From contig NZ_JAOCQF010000006.1 of assembly GCF_025380365.1 (NCBI RefSeq), forward strand, positions 1 through 64,000: a DNA stretch of 64,000 nucleotides, in the 5' to 3' direction. Under the pieces are notes generated by a model, which had not been told where the DNA came from, made no database searches, and saw only the letters and a list, made by a program, of their open reading frames with translations. The translations under genes were made by a program, and so were the position numbers. Of the stretch, positions 18,330 through 26,014 are shown piece by piece. How positions within the stretch are numbered: position 1 is the first letter of the stretch; each line of letters opens with the position of its first letter. The DNA is from Albidovulum sediminis (GTDB lineage Bacteria; Pseudomonadota; Alphaproteobacteria; Rhodobacterales; Rhodobacteraceae).

Positions 18330-18816
18330 TGTCGAGGATCAGGACATCCCGCGACGTCGACCCGATGATGTCCTGCGCCGCAGCCCTGAGACCGCGCCGC
18401 AGGCTCTCGATCGTGCCGCTCTCGGTGAAGGAGCCGTCGAAGCCGCCGGTGTTGGCATGGTCGAACAGCACCCGCAGGAAGGCGTCGCGCAACTTCGGTT
18501 CGCGGGTATAGACAACCTCGGCCTGGCCTGCCTCGACCTCTACGCTCAGCGACAGGATCACCAGCGACCGGATGTCGCCCCCGTTCATGACCGGCACGAC
18601 GAACTGGTTGTTGAGCTTGACGTACTCCACCTGCGCCGCGGCTTCCGGGGTTTCGGCGATCCTGGCCTGCTCGCCTGTGGCGGGGGCGCAAGTCTCCGCC
18701 GCTGCCCCCTCCGTCGCCTCTGGCGCAGGCTCGGGCTCGGGTCGGAGGAGGTATCCTCCGGCCGCGCCGCCACCCAGGCCGATCAGCACCAGTAGGATGG
18801 GCAGAAGTTTTTTCAC
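18310..18816 (-). CDS. fliL: Second FliL-type protein
   Basis: 168 aa: an N-terminal membrane helix (about residues 4-24) preceded by MKK, an acidic/Pro-rich linker and a periplasmic domain that aligns in outline with FliL (YVKLNNQFVVPVMNGGDIRSL and ending DIIGSTSRDVLILDIIRQ). It is last in the minus-strand flgB-to-flgH unit. Two FliL paralogues in one flagellar cluster could act at different sites (stator ring versus rod or L-ring) or be partly redundant. It ends convergently with the FliJ-like gene, overlapping it by 20 bp. Confidence 0.88.
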   Translation of the reverse strand: MKKLLPILLVLIGLGGGAAGGYLLRPEPEPAPEATEGAAAETCAPATGEQARIAETPEAAAQVEYVKLNNQFVVPVMNGGDIRSLVILSLSVEVEAGQAEVVYTREPKLRDAFLRVLFDHANTGGFDGSFTESGTIESLRRGLRAAAQDIIGSTSRDVLILDIIRQAA

Positions 18817-18824
18817 GGCACCCC

Positions 18825-19535
18825 TCAGAACGGCAGGACGATGTCGGCGATCTGCTGGCCGATGCGAGGCTGCTGGACGTCGGTAATCTGTCCACGGCCG
18901 CCGTAGGAGATGCGCGCGCCCGCGATCTTGTCGTAGGTGATGGAGTTCTGGCGCGAGATGTCTTCGGGCCGGACGAAGCCGCTGACCACAAGATCGCGCA
19001 GTTCGAAGTTCACCCGCACCTCCTGCGAGCCCTGGATGCGCAGGACACCGTTCGGCATCGTCTCGACCACCGTCGCGGCGATGCGCAGGGTCAGCTTTTC
19101 CTTGCGAGCCACAGAACCGTCGCCCTGGTAGTTGGATTGCGAATTCGTCGCCACTGCGCTGGCAAGGCTTGCCCCTTCGGGCAGGGCCTTGTCGACCGCT
19201 TCCGGCAGGCCGAACAGCGACGGAATCCCCATCGAATCCGAGCCGGTCCGGGAACGGGCGGTGCTGTTGCTGATCTCGGCCTTGTCGTCGATCTCGATCA
19301 CGACGGTCAGGATGTCGCCGCGCTGCATGGCCCGGCGGTCCCCAAGCAGCGATCCGCGGTCGCGCGACCAGAGCGAGCCTTCCGCGCTCTCGCCCATGGG
19401 CAGCGCCGCCCCGGCCATGGCGCGAAACTCCTCGCCGGTTTCGGCGGGATTGAAGGCCGGGGCCCGGCCCACGTTTTCAAGCCTCGTGCACGCCATTGTT
19501 GCAAGCAGTATCGGTATAAGGGCCTTGCCGCGCAT
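18825..19535 (-). CDS. flgH: Flagellar L-ring protein FlgH
   Basis: FlgH, 236 aa, the outer-membrane L-ring lipoprotein. The signal peptide ends at a lipobox-like ATMAC. The mature part shows SLWSRDRGSLLGDRRAMQRG, DILTVVIEIDDKAEISNST and the end DVQQPRIGQQIADIVLPF. The ATG at 19535 is chosen because GAGGAG lies just upstream and the signal peptide starts there. It follows flgA by 10 bp. Confidence 0.97.
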   Translation of the reverse strand: MRGKALIPILLATMACTRLENVGRAPAFNPAETGEEFRAMAGAALPMGESAEGSLWSRDRGSLLGDRRAMQRGDILTVVIEIDDKAEISNSTARSRTGSDSMGIPSLFGLPEAVDKALPEGASLASAVATNSQSNYQGDGSVARKEKLTLRIAATVVETMPNGVLRIQGSQEVRVNFELRDLVVSGFVRPEDISRQNSITYDKIAGARISYGGRGQITDVQQPRIGQQIADIVLPF

Positions 19536-19545
19536 CCTGCGCTCC

Positions 19546-19980
19546 TCAATTCGGGTTGGAAATCTCGACGGCGCCATCTGGCCGGACAAGCCCGACGACG
19601 ACCGATCGCGAGCCGGTGTTGAGCACACGGACCCGCGCGCCGGAAGCGGCACGGTCGAGCGCGCGCCCCTCCGTCTCGATGGTGATGCCTCGTGCCGAAA
19701 AGACCAGCCTGACAAGCTGGTTTCGTTCGATGGACGCGGGTTCGGCCAGGCTGGCGAGCAGCACCGGCTGGCCCTTGAAGATCGTCACCCGCGCCTCCAT
19801 GCCGAGGGCCGCCTCAAGCGTGGCGGCGCCGGGGACGGTGGCGGTACCCTCTGCTATGTCGTCGACCGAGATGACCTGACGTGCCGGTATCGCGCGCGCG
19901 GCAACCGCGGTTTCCGCGCTGACGGGCGCGCCGGCGGCGGCGAGGATGAGGGCGGCAAGGGCAGCAGGGGCGCGCATCAT
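19546..19980 (-). CDS. flgA: P-ring assembly chaperone FlgA
   Basis: FlgA, 144 aa, a periplasmic chaperone needed for polymerising FlgI into the P ring. A signal peptide (about residues 1-22) precedes an SAF-type domain (ARAIPARQVISVDDIAE ... GQPVLLASLAEP) and the C-terminal part (FSARGITIETEGRALDRAA, GARVRVLNTGSR). It is short, lacking the extra N-terminal domain of enterobacterial FlgA, as is usual in alphaproteobacteria. Its start overlaps the flgG stop (ATGA). Confidence 0.95.
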   Translation of the reverse strand: MMRAPAALAALILAAAGAPVSAETAVAARAIPARQVISVDDIAEGTATVPGAATLEAALGMEARVTIFKGQPVLLASLAEPASIERNQLVRLVFSARGITIETEGRALDRAASGARVRVLNTGSRSVVVGLVRPDGAVEISNPN

Positions 19981-20762
19981 CGCACCTGGGTGGTGGCGCC
20001 GAGCATCTGGTCGGCCGCAGAAATGACCTTGGCATTCAGCTCGTACCCGCGCTGGGCCTTGATCAGTTCGGTGATCTCGCGGACCGGGTCGACCGAACTG
20101 TCTTCCAGGTAATGTTGACGCAGGCTTCCCAGGCCACTTTCGCCGGGCACTGCGATCAAGGCAGGGCCTGACGCTGAGGTTTCCAGAAACAGGTTGGACC
20201 CCGCCGCCTCCAGCCCCTTTTCATTGCTGAAACCGGCCAGGGTGATCTGCCCCAGAAGCTCCGGCTCGACCCGGTCGTTGAAGAAGGCGTAGACCTCCCC
20301 CGCGGGGCTGATGGAAATGTCGCGGGCGTCGGCGGGAACGGTGATGTCGGGCACGACCGGGTAGCCATCCGAGGTCACGACCAGGCCATCGGCCGACAGC
20401 TTCAACGACCCGTCCCGCGTGTAGGCGGAAAGCCCGGAGGGGAGCGTGACCTCGAAATAACCCAGTCCGTCGATGGCGATGTCGAGGTCGCCGCCGGTGT
20501 TGGAGAGGGAGCCTTGCGAAACGTCGACCGATATAGCGGCGGGTCGGACGCCGAGGCCGACCTGGACGCCGGTCGGGACCAGAGTCCCGTCGCTTGCGTT
20601 GATCGTCCCGGGCCGGACTATCTGCTGATAGTGCAGGTCCGCGAATTCGGCGCGGCGGGCGTTGAAGGCCGTCGTCGACATGTTCGCGAGGTTGTTGGAG
20701 ATCACCTCGACCCGAAGTTGCTGGGCACTCATCCCGGTTGCGGCGATATCAAGGGCGCGCAT
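19977..20762 (-). CDS. flgG: Distal rod protein FlgG
   Basis: FlgG, 261 aa, main distal rod subunit. The N-terminal rod/hook motif is ISNNLANMSTTAFN; the C-terminal helix carries VREITELIKAQRGYELN and ISAADQMLG. AGGAG sits 7 nt before the ATG at 20762, which is therefore preferred to an upstream in-frame codon. It is downstream of flgF in the minus-strand unit. Confidence 0.97.
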   Translation of the reverse strand: MRALDIAATGMSAQQLRVEVISNNLANMSTTAFNARRAEFADLHYQQIVRPGTINASDGTLVPTGVQVGLGVRPAAISVDVSQGSLSNTGGDLDIAIDGLGYFEVTLPSGLSAYTRDGSLKLSADGLVVTSDGYPVVPDITVPADARDISISPAGEVYAFFNDRVEPELLGQITLAGFSNEKGLEAAGSNLFLETSASGPALIAVPGESGLGSLRQHYLEDSSVDPVREITELIKAQRGYELNAKVISAADQMLGATTQVR

Positions 20763-20772
20763 GCGGTTGCTC

Positions 20773-21489
20773 CTACCTTCCAAGGGTTTCGATTACGGCG
20801 CGGATCCGGCTGTCCTCACGATCGAGAAACCCCTGTCCTGCCTCGTAGGCGCGCTGCACCTCGATCATTCGGGTGATCTCGCGCACCGGTTCGACGTTCG
20901 ATGCCTCGACAAAGCCCTGGAACACCTGTGCCCCCTCGGCGGGTTCGGCTTGCCCGTCGAAGGCAAAGCGGGTTCCGCCTTCGTGGCGGAGCGAGGCCGG
21001 GTCTGCCGGAAGATAGACGCCGATCTGGGCAAACGGCGTACCGCCGACGGAGACGGTCCCGTCGCGGGCGATCACGGGTTTGCCCGAACCCGGAGGCACC
21101 GCGATCACGGCACCGCCGGCATCGAGAAGACGTGCGCCGTCCGCCGCAACGATCTCGCCCTCGGGCGACAGGGTGAAACTGCCCGCGCGCGTCAGCCGGT
21201 CACCGTCCGTGGTGGAGAGGAGGAGGAACCCTTCGCCCTCCAGCGCGATGTCCAAGGCGCCACCCGTCGGCTGCAAGGCGCCGTTCCGGAGGTCCATCAT
21301 CCGCGCCACGCCATCGGCCATGGCAAGGCTCGGCTCGTCCTTGCCGAGGCGGACGACATGTTCGGCAAAGACGACACCCTCCCTACGGAAGCCGGCCGTG
21401 TCGGAGTTCGCGATGTTGTTGGCGATCGCGCGCATTTCCTGCAGGAGCCCGGCCTGGCGGTTCAGTGTCGTGTAGAGGGTGTTGTCCAT
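20773..21489 (-). CDS. flgF: Proximal rod protein FlgF
   Basis: FlgF, 238 aa. The N-terminal motif IANNIANSDTAGFRREGV and C-terminal VREITRMIEVQRAYEAGQG mark a rod protein; the middle (GALDIALEGEGFLLLST) distinguishes FlgF/FlgG from hook proteins. It starts one base after the fliQ stop and precedes flgG. Confidence 0.96.
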   Translation of the reverse strand: MDNTLYTTLNRQAGLLQEMRAIANNIANSDTAGFRREGVVFAEHVVRLGKDEPSLAMADGVARMMDLRNGALQPTGGALDIALEGEGFLLLSTTDGDRLTRAGSFTLSPEGEIVAADGARLLDAGGAVIAVPPGSGKPVIARDGTVSVGGTPFAQIGVYLPADPASLRHEGGTRFAFDGQAEPAEGAQVFQGFVEASNVEPVREITRMIEVQRAYEAGQGFLDREDSRIRAVIETLGR

Positions 21490-21490
21490 G

Positions 21491-21757
21491 TCAGGTTCTT
21501 TCGATCAGGGGCAGGATGCCCGCCACGAAGAACTCGACGAGGCTGTGCGACATGTAGGTCATGGCGACCCAGAGCGCCGCCAGCATCGCCGCAAGCTTTG
21601 GCACGAAGGTCAGTGTTGCCTCCTGCACGGCGGTCAGCGCCTGCAAAAGCCCGATGACGATGCCGACGACCAGCGCGACGGACAGAAGTGGCGCCGCCGT
21701 TGCCGTGGCGACCCAGAGACCCTGGCGCAGAATATCGAAGAATTGCTGCTCGGTCAT
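21491..21757 (-). CDS. fliQ: Flagellar export gate protein FliQ
   Basis: FliQ, 88 aa, with two membrane helices (about residues 14-40 and 53-80) and the family motif GLLQALTAVQEATLTFVPK. It forms the export pore with FliP and FliR, whose genes are elsewhere in this cluster. Placement between fliE and flgF is typical of Rhodobacteraceae. Confidence 0.97.
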   Translation of the reverse strand: MTEQQFFDILRQGLWVATATAAPLLSVALVVGIVIGLLQALTAVQEATLTFVPKLAAMLAALWVAMTYMSHSLVEFFVAGILPLIERT

Positions 21758-21758
21758 G

Positions 21759-22052
21759 TCACACCGGCATCCGGAGGATTTCCTGGTAGGCTTCGACCAC
21801 CCTGTTGCGCAGTGTCACGGCGGCCTCCACGGCAAGCTCGGTCTGCGCCAGGGCCTCGACAAGGGCATGCGGATCGGCCCCGCCCGTCAGCGCCTGAATC
21901 GCGGTTTCCTCGTTTCTCGACAGCAGTTGGGCAAATTCGCCCACCGCTTGCGCCGCGGCCGATCGTGGCTGCGCGGCCCCGCCCGCCTGCGGTTCGGTGA
22001 GCGGGCGGGACTGGGAATAACCGCGCAGGGCCGACAGGGAATCGTTGATCAT
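21759..22052 (-). CDS. fliE: Hook-basal body adaptor FliE
   Basis: FliE, 97 aa, joins the MS ring to the rod. The conserved C-terminal half is visible (ALAQTELAVEAAVTLRNRVV and AYQEILRMPV). It follows flgC by 7 bp and precedes fliQ by 1 bp. Confidence 0.96.
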   Translation of the reverse strand: MINDSLSALRGYSQSRPLTEPQAGGAAQPRSAAAQAVGEFAQLLSRNEETAIQALTGGADPHALVEALAQTELAVEAAVTLRNRVVEAYQEILRMPV

Positions 22053-22059
22053 GCGTCAC

Positions 22060-22443
22060 CTAGCGTTTCAGAAGGTCGAGCAGGTCCCGCGCCATGTGGC
22101 GCGACTGGTCGAACATGCGCAGATTCGCCTCGTAGCTGCGCTGCGCCTCGCGCGCGTCGGCCATCTCGACGATGATGTTGACGTTGGACCCGTCGTAGTA
22201 GCCGTTTTCGTCCGCCAGCGGATGACCGGGCTCAAAGACCCGCGGCAGAGCGGTCTGATCGAGGCGCTCGGGGCCGGTCGAAACCACGCCGCTGCCGTCG
22301 CGCGCGCCCTCGAAGGTCGTCAGCTTCCGCCGGAAACCCGGCGTGTCCACATTGGCGATGTTCTCGGACACATGCCGCAGGCGCAGTGCCTGCGCCTTCA
22401 GCCCGCTGGCCGAAATCTCGAAACCCCGCAGAAGGTCGGACAT
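22060..22443 (-). CDS. flgC: Proximal rod protein FlgC
   Basis: FlgC, 127 aa. N-terminal rod motif VSENIANVDTPGFRRKL, middle GHPLADENGYYDGSNVNIIV, and C-terminal EAQRSYEANLRMFDQSRHM, all typical. It follows flgB closely. Confidence 0.97.
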   Translation of the reverse strand: MSDLLRGFEISASGLKAQALRLRHVSENIANVDTPGFRRKLTTFEGARDGSGVVSTGPERLDQTALPRVFEPGHPLADENGYYDGSNVNIIVEMADAREAQRSYEANLRMFDQSRHMARDLLDLLKR

Positions 22444-22457
22444 CGCAAGCCCCCCCC

Positions 22458-22844
22458 TCAGCCGCGGCCCAGGCTGGCGCGCAGGACGCCCAGCGAGGCC
22501 CGGTAGACCGACAGCGCCATGTCGTGGTCCTGCCGGATTGACGCTGCCCGCACCATCTCGTCCTCGAGCGAGACATCATTGCCGTTCGGGGACATGCCGC
22601 CGCCCGTCCGGGCCACCCGGAAACCGCCCGCCTCGGCCGCAAACGTCTGGAAGTGCCCGTGACGCGTGGCGTGCATCCGCGCCTGCGCGCCCCTGTCATA
22701 GGTCTCGGCGAAACTCTCCAGGTCGCGCCGGCGATAGCCGGGCGTGTCGGCATTCGCCACGTTCTCCGCGATCAGCGACTGTCGCTGCGTGGCGTGGCGG
22801 GCAAGGGCCGACGCGATGCCGAGGATCTCGGTCTGCTGGAACAT
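22458..22844 (-). CDS. flgB: Proximal rod protein FlgB
   Basis: FlgB, 128 aa, first gene of a nine-gene minus-strand unit (flgB-flgC-fliE-fliQ-flgF-flgG-flgA-flgH-fliL2). Motifs: IAENVANADTPGYRRRDL near the N-terminus and GNDVSLEDEMVRAASIRQDH near the C-terminus. GGAGGAG lies at good spacing before the ATG. It is divergent from fliI with a CtrA-like site between. Confidence 0.97.
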   Translation of the reverse strand: MFQQTEILGIASALARHATQRQSLIAENVANADTPGYRRRDLESFAETYDRGAQARMHATRHGHFQTFAAEAGGFRVARTGGGMSPNGNDVSLEDEMVRAASIRQDHDMALSVYRASLGVLRASLGRG

Positions 22845-22865
22845 CGGGGCTTCTCCTCCGAGCTT

Positions 22866-22880
22866 TCAATCAAGCCTTAA
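22866..22880. promoter_or_regulatory. CtrA-like box between flgB and fliI
   Basis: TCAA-N7-TTAA, one mismatch from TTAA-N7-TTAA. It lies 22 bp from the flgB start and 47 bp from the fliI start, inside the only gap between these divergent operons. Confidence 0.5.
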
Positions 22881-22926
22881 CTGCGATTCCTTTAGAAACG
22901 GTAAGAGGGAACCAACGGAGAACAGA

Positions 22927-24282
22927 ATGTCTCTTGCCGGGCTTGACGGGCTGTGCGCCGGGATCGCGGATTGCACTCCGACGCATGTCATCGGCCGCGT
23001 TGCGGCGATCGAACGCGGGGTGATCAGGGTGACGGCGGGCCAGGGGCGTCTTGCCATCGGCGACCGAGTGCGCCTGCTGGGGGGTAGCCGTTCTTCGGGC
23101 GAGGTTGTCGCCCTGAACGGATCTGGTGCGGCGATCCTTGCCGAAGGGGCGATCGAAGGCGTCCGCATCGATGATCCGGTCGAATGCAGTGGTCCGGTGC
23201 GGCTGTCGCCTGCGGATGATTGGCTGGGGCGGATCATCGACCCGCTCGGCCGGCCGATGGACGGGCGCGCCCTGTTTCCCGGCGACCGCGCGCGGGATCT
23301 TCGCGCACAGCCGCCCGACCCCGCGCGCCGGCGCCGCCTTGGCCAGCGCATTGACACCGGTTCGGCCGCCTTCGATACGGTTCTGCCCATCGTCCGGGGC
23401 CAGCGTGTGGGGCTGTTCGCCGGGTCGGGCGTCGGCAAGTCGACGCTTCTCGGCACGCTGGCGCGCGGCGTTCGGGCCGATGTCGTCGTGCTTGCCCTGA
23501 TCGGCGAGCGCGGTCGCGAACTGCGCGAGTTTGCGGAGGAGGTCATCGGCCCGGCGATGTCGCGCACGGTCATCGTGGCGGCGACATCCGACCAGTCGCC
23601 ACTGGTCCGGCGCCGCTGCGCCTGGTCCGCAATGGCCGTGGCCGAGCATTTCCGGGACCGGGGAAGGCATGTCCTGCTGATGGCCGATTCCGTGACCCGC
23701 TTCGCCGAAGCCCACCGGGAGATTGCCCTTGCAGCCGGCGAATCGCCGAGCTTTCGAGGGCACCCCCCCTCGCTTGCCCAGTCCGTGATGTCCCTTGCGG
23801 AGCGCGCAGGCCCGGGGGCGGAGGCGGAGGGGATGGGAGACATCACGGCGGTGTTCACCGTCCTGGTCGCAGGGTCGGACATGAACGAACCCGTGGCCGA
23901 TGTCCTGCGTGGGGTGCTCGACGGCCACGTCGTTCTCGACCGCGCCATCGCGGAGCGGGGCAGGTTCCCGGCCATCGACCTGTTGCGATCGGTGTCACGC
24001 TCCCTGCCCGCGGCTGCATCTGCCGAGGAGAATGCCCTGATCGGGAAGGTCCGGCGGCTGCTGGGCGCCTATGCCCGGACCGAGTTGATGATCCAGTCGG
24101 GCCTTTATGTCGCGGGGACCGACGCCGAAGTGGACGAGGCGATCAGGCTCTGGCCGGCACTTGACGCCTTTCTGGCCGAAGAGGCGCGGGGCGGAGCGAG
24201 GGAGAGTTTTGCGCGGCTTTCGGCGATCCTTTCCTCAAGGGAGATACTGGGCGCGATCGGCCTCGTTCGGCCTCAGGGATGA
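22927..24282 (+). CDS. fliI: Flagellar export ATPase FliI
   Basis: FliI, 451 aa, hexameric ATPase of the export apparatus, related to F1 beta. The P-loop AGSGVGKS is at about residues 165-172, followed by ALIGERGRELREF and the MADSVTRFAEAHREI segment. The ATG at 22927 is chosen by its GGAG site and by alignment with the family start; the frame is open further upstream but runs through flgB in antisense. It is divergent from flgB. No typical fliJ follows; a FliJ-like gene is at 17937. Confidence 0.97.
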   Translation: MSLAGLDGLCAGIADCTPTHVIGRVAAIERGVIRVTAGQGRLAIGDRVRLLGGSRSSGEVVALNGSGAAILAEGAIEGVRIDDPVECSGPVRLSPADDWLGRIIDPLGRPMDGRALFPGDRARDLRAQPPDPARRRRLGQRIDTGSAAFDTVLPIVRGQRVGLFAGSGVGKSTLLGTLARGVRADVVVLALIGERGRELREFAEEVIGPAMSRTVIVAATSDQSPLVRRRCAWSAMAVAEHFRDRGRHVLLMADSVTRFAEAHREIALAAGESPSFRGHPPSLAQSVMSLAERAGPGAEAEGMGDITAVFTVLVAGSDMNEPVADVLRGVLDGHVVLDRAIAERGRFPAIDLLRSVSRSLPAAASAEENALIGKVRRLLGAYARTELMIQSGLYVAGTDAEVDEAIRLWPALDAFLAEEARGGARESFARLSAILSSREILGAIGLVRPQG

Positions 24283-24361
24283 TCGGCGCAGGTGGGTGAA
24301 GCTTAGTCCGGACCGGTGCGGCTGCCGCCCGGCGATAGGGGTCGGGCCCGCCGGTGCCGCT

Positions 24362-25180
24362 TCAGATCAGCCGTGAAAGGCTGCCGCGCGATGCCGCCTG
24401 GCTAAGAAGCGTCAGCGCCGCCCCCTGCGACCGGCTTGCCGCCGCGGGCGCCTCGCTCCGCACGAAGTAGTTGCGCAGCAGCTTGTCCATCGCGCCCGCT
24501 GCGGCAAATCCCGAAATCTCCTCCTGACCCAGAAGTGAGCCGGCCCGGCGGCGCAGCGTGACCAGCTGCTGGTCAAGATCGATCGACCCGAAGGCGCGCG
24601 GAAGGCCGAGAGCGGTCTGCATGAACTCCCGCAGCGGCGCCGAGCCCAGGACCGCAAGCCAGCGCCCGTCGTCGGTGTTGGGTGCTGCCGCGATCCGCGC
24701 GATTTCCTGCCGCGCGTTCAGCGCGATGCGCATGCCCGGATCCACGTCGCCCACGGCGGTTTCGAACCGCTCCTCCCGCCAGAAGGACACGATGCGGTCC
24801 ACCGTCGCCCCGACCGTGGTGCGCGGCCCGCCGGGGTCCGCGAACCCGAAGGTGCGGGCAAAGTCGCGGTAGCGTTGATCCGCCAGCCGGTTGGCCAGCG
24901 CCGAGCCGTCGCCCGTGGCGCTTTCCAGCACCTTGCGCACGAAGGCGCGGCTGTTGACGTCGGCGCCGAGGCCGAAGGCATCCAGCGCGAAGGACAGCAG
25001 CCTTCGATCGGCGACCAGAGCCTCGGCCGTTCGGGCCTTGCCGATGTTCTCGCGGAAATATGCCTCTTCCCGCGCCAGGCTCGTGCTTCGGGCAAAGGCG
25101 GTTTTCTGTGTTTCCAGCGTGCGGTCGAGGAAACGCCATCCCTGCAGCCCGCCCAGCGGGATCACCGGGTTGAAGGTCAT
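24362..25180 (-). CDS. DUF1217 flagellar-cluster protein
   Basis: 272 aa, resembling the DUF1217 family found in alphaproteobacterial flagellar clusters. Mostly helical with no signal peptide or membrane segment; recognisable stretches include FRENIGKARTAEALVADRRL and ADQRYRDFARTFGFAD. It overlaps flbT by 4 bp, so it is the fourth gene after flagellin-flaF-flbT. Function is unknown; linkage suggests a role in filament or hook assembly. Confidence 0.82.
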   Translation of the reverse strand: MTFNPVIPLGGLQGWRFLDRTLETQKTAFARSTSLAREEAYFRENIGKARTAEALVADRRLLSFALDAFGLGADVNSRAFVRKVLESATGDGSALANRLADQRYRDFARTFGFADPGGPRTTVGATVDRIVSFWREERFETAVGDVDPGMRIALNARQEIARIAAAPNTDDGRWLAVLGSAPLREFMQTALGLPRAFGSIDLDQQLVTLRRRAGSLLGQEEISGFAAAGAMDKLLRNYFVRSEAPAAASRSQGAALTLLSQAASRGSLSRLI

Positions 25181-25581
25181 GTCAGGCTTGCCGAGAGCAG
25201 CCGCGATTCGCGTGAAAGCAGGGCGCGAAGGGCCTTCAGCGCCGGATAGAACTGCCCCGAGATCGTCGCGTCGGTCGCGGCTGCGAGCTGGGTGCGGCTG
25301 TCGTCGTCGCGCAAAACCTGGCTCAGTTGCTCGATGCCCCTGAGGATCTGCTTGCTGCCTTCGACCGGGTCCGCATCCCCCGACAGCACCAGCTGGGTGA
25401 TATAGCAGATCCTGCGGACCGGGGTGTTGGCCGCGTCAGGATGGATCGCATCGCGCAGCCTCAGGATATGGGCATTGGGCGACAGGATGGTCAGCCGCGA
25501 ACGCCGGTCACCATTCTCGATGACGGCGCCGTTGATCAGCAGCCGTTCCTGGGGGGCAAGCTTCAGGACAAGGCCGCTCAT
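25177..25581 (-). CDS. flbT: Flagellin translation repressor FlbT
   Basis: FlbT, 134 aa. In Caulobacter it binds the flagellin mRNA leader and blocks translation until the hook is complete. Family features: LKLAPQERLLINGAVIENGD near the N-terminus and the helical end FYPALKALRALLSRE. It overlaps flaF upstream and DUF1217 downstream by 4 bp each. The flagellin gene two positions upstream has a long leader that could be its target. Confidence 0.93.
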   Translation of the reverse strand: MSGLVLKLAPQERLLINGAVIENGDRRSRLTILSPNAHILRLRDAIHPDAANTPVRRICYITQLVLSGDADPVEGSKQILRGIEQLSQVLRDDDSRTQLAAATDATISGQFYPALKALRALLSRESRLLSASLT

Positions 25582-25940
25582 GTGTCGCTCCCGCCGGCGG
25601 CCAACCCGCGCATCACCGCTGTGTTGATGTCAATCAGAACGGCAACGTCACCCTCCCCCGCCAGGACGCGGCGGGAGTGGTGCGCGGTAAATTCGGCGAG
25701 ATAGAAGAGACGCGCCCGCAACTCCGCCGGCAAGCCGTTGGTAGGCTCTACCACGTCGGCGGACAGGGCGGTCCACAAGCGGCGGTTGTCGTGCAGCGCC
25801 TTGGCCAGCGCGGCGAAACCCCTGGCGCGCAGAAGTGCGCCGGTCGTTCGCGCCAGGAGATCATATTCCGTCGCGCGCGGCGTGCGAACGGGTGCGGCGA
25901 AAGCCGTGTAGGAAGCATGGGCAGGGATATGTGCGTTCAC
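25578..25940 (-). CDS. flaF: Flagellin biosynthesis regulator FlaF
   Basis: FlaF, 120 aa, helical cytoplasmic protein that works with FlbT and is needed for flagellin production or export. Family features include ATEYDLLARTTGALLRA, LHDNRRLWTALSADVV and ELRARLFYLAEFTAHHS. The start is GTG with only a weak upstream site. It follows the flagellin gene by 74 bp, across a strong hairpin. Confidence 0.93.
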   Translation of the reverse strand: MNAHIPAHASYTAFAAPVRTPRATEYDLLARTTGALLRARGFAALAKALHDNRRLWTALSADVVEPTNGLPAELRARLFYLAEFTAHHSRRVLAGEGDVAVLIDINTAVMRGLAAGGSDT

Positions 25941-25981
25941 GTCGCCACCGGGGATGTTGAGGGCTGCGGTTCATCCGGGCG

Positions 25982-26007
25982 GCCCGGCGGGTCGATGCCC
26001 GCCGGGC
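25982..26007 (-). terminator. Hairpin after flagellin gene
   Basis: A perfect 10-bp stem (GCCCGGCGGG/CCCGCCGGGC) with a 6-nt loop lies just after the flagellin stop. It has no T-run, so it may cause partial termination or protect the flagellin mRNA 3' end while allowing some transcription into flaF-flbT. Confidence 0.55.
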
Positions 26008-26014
26008 GCAAGGA

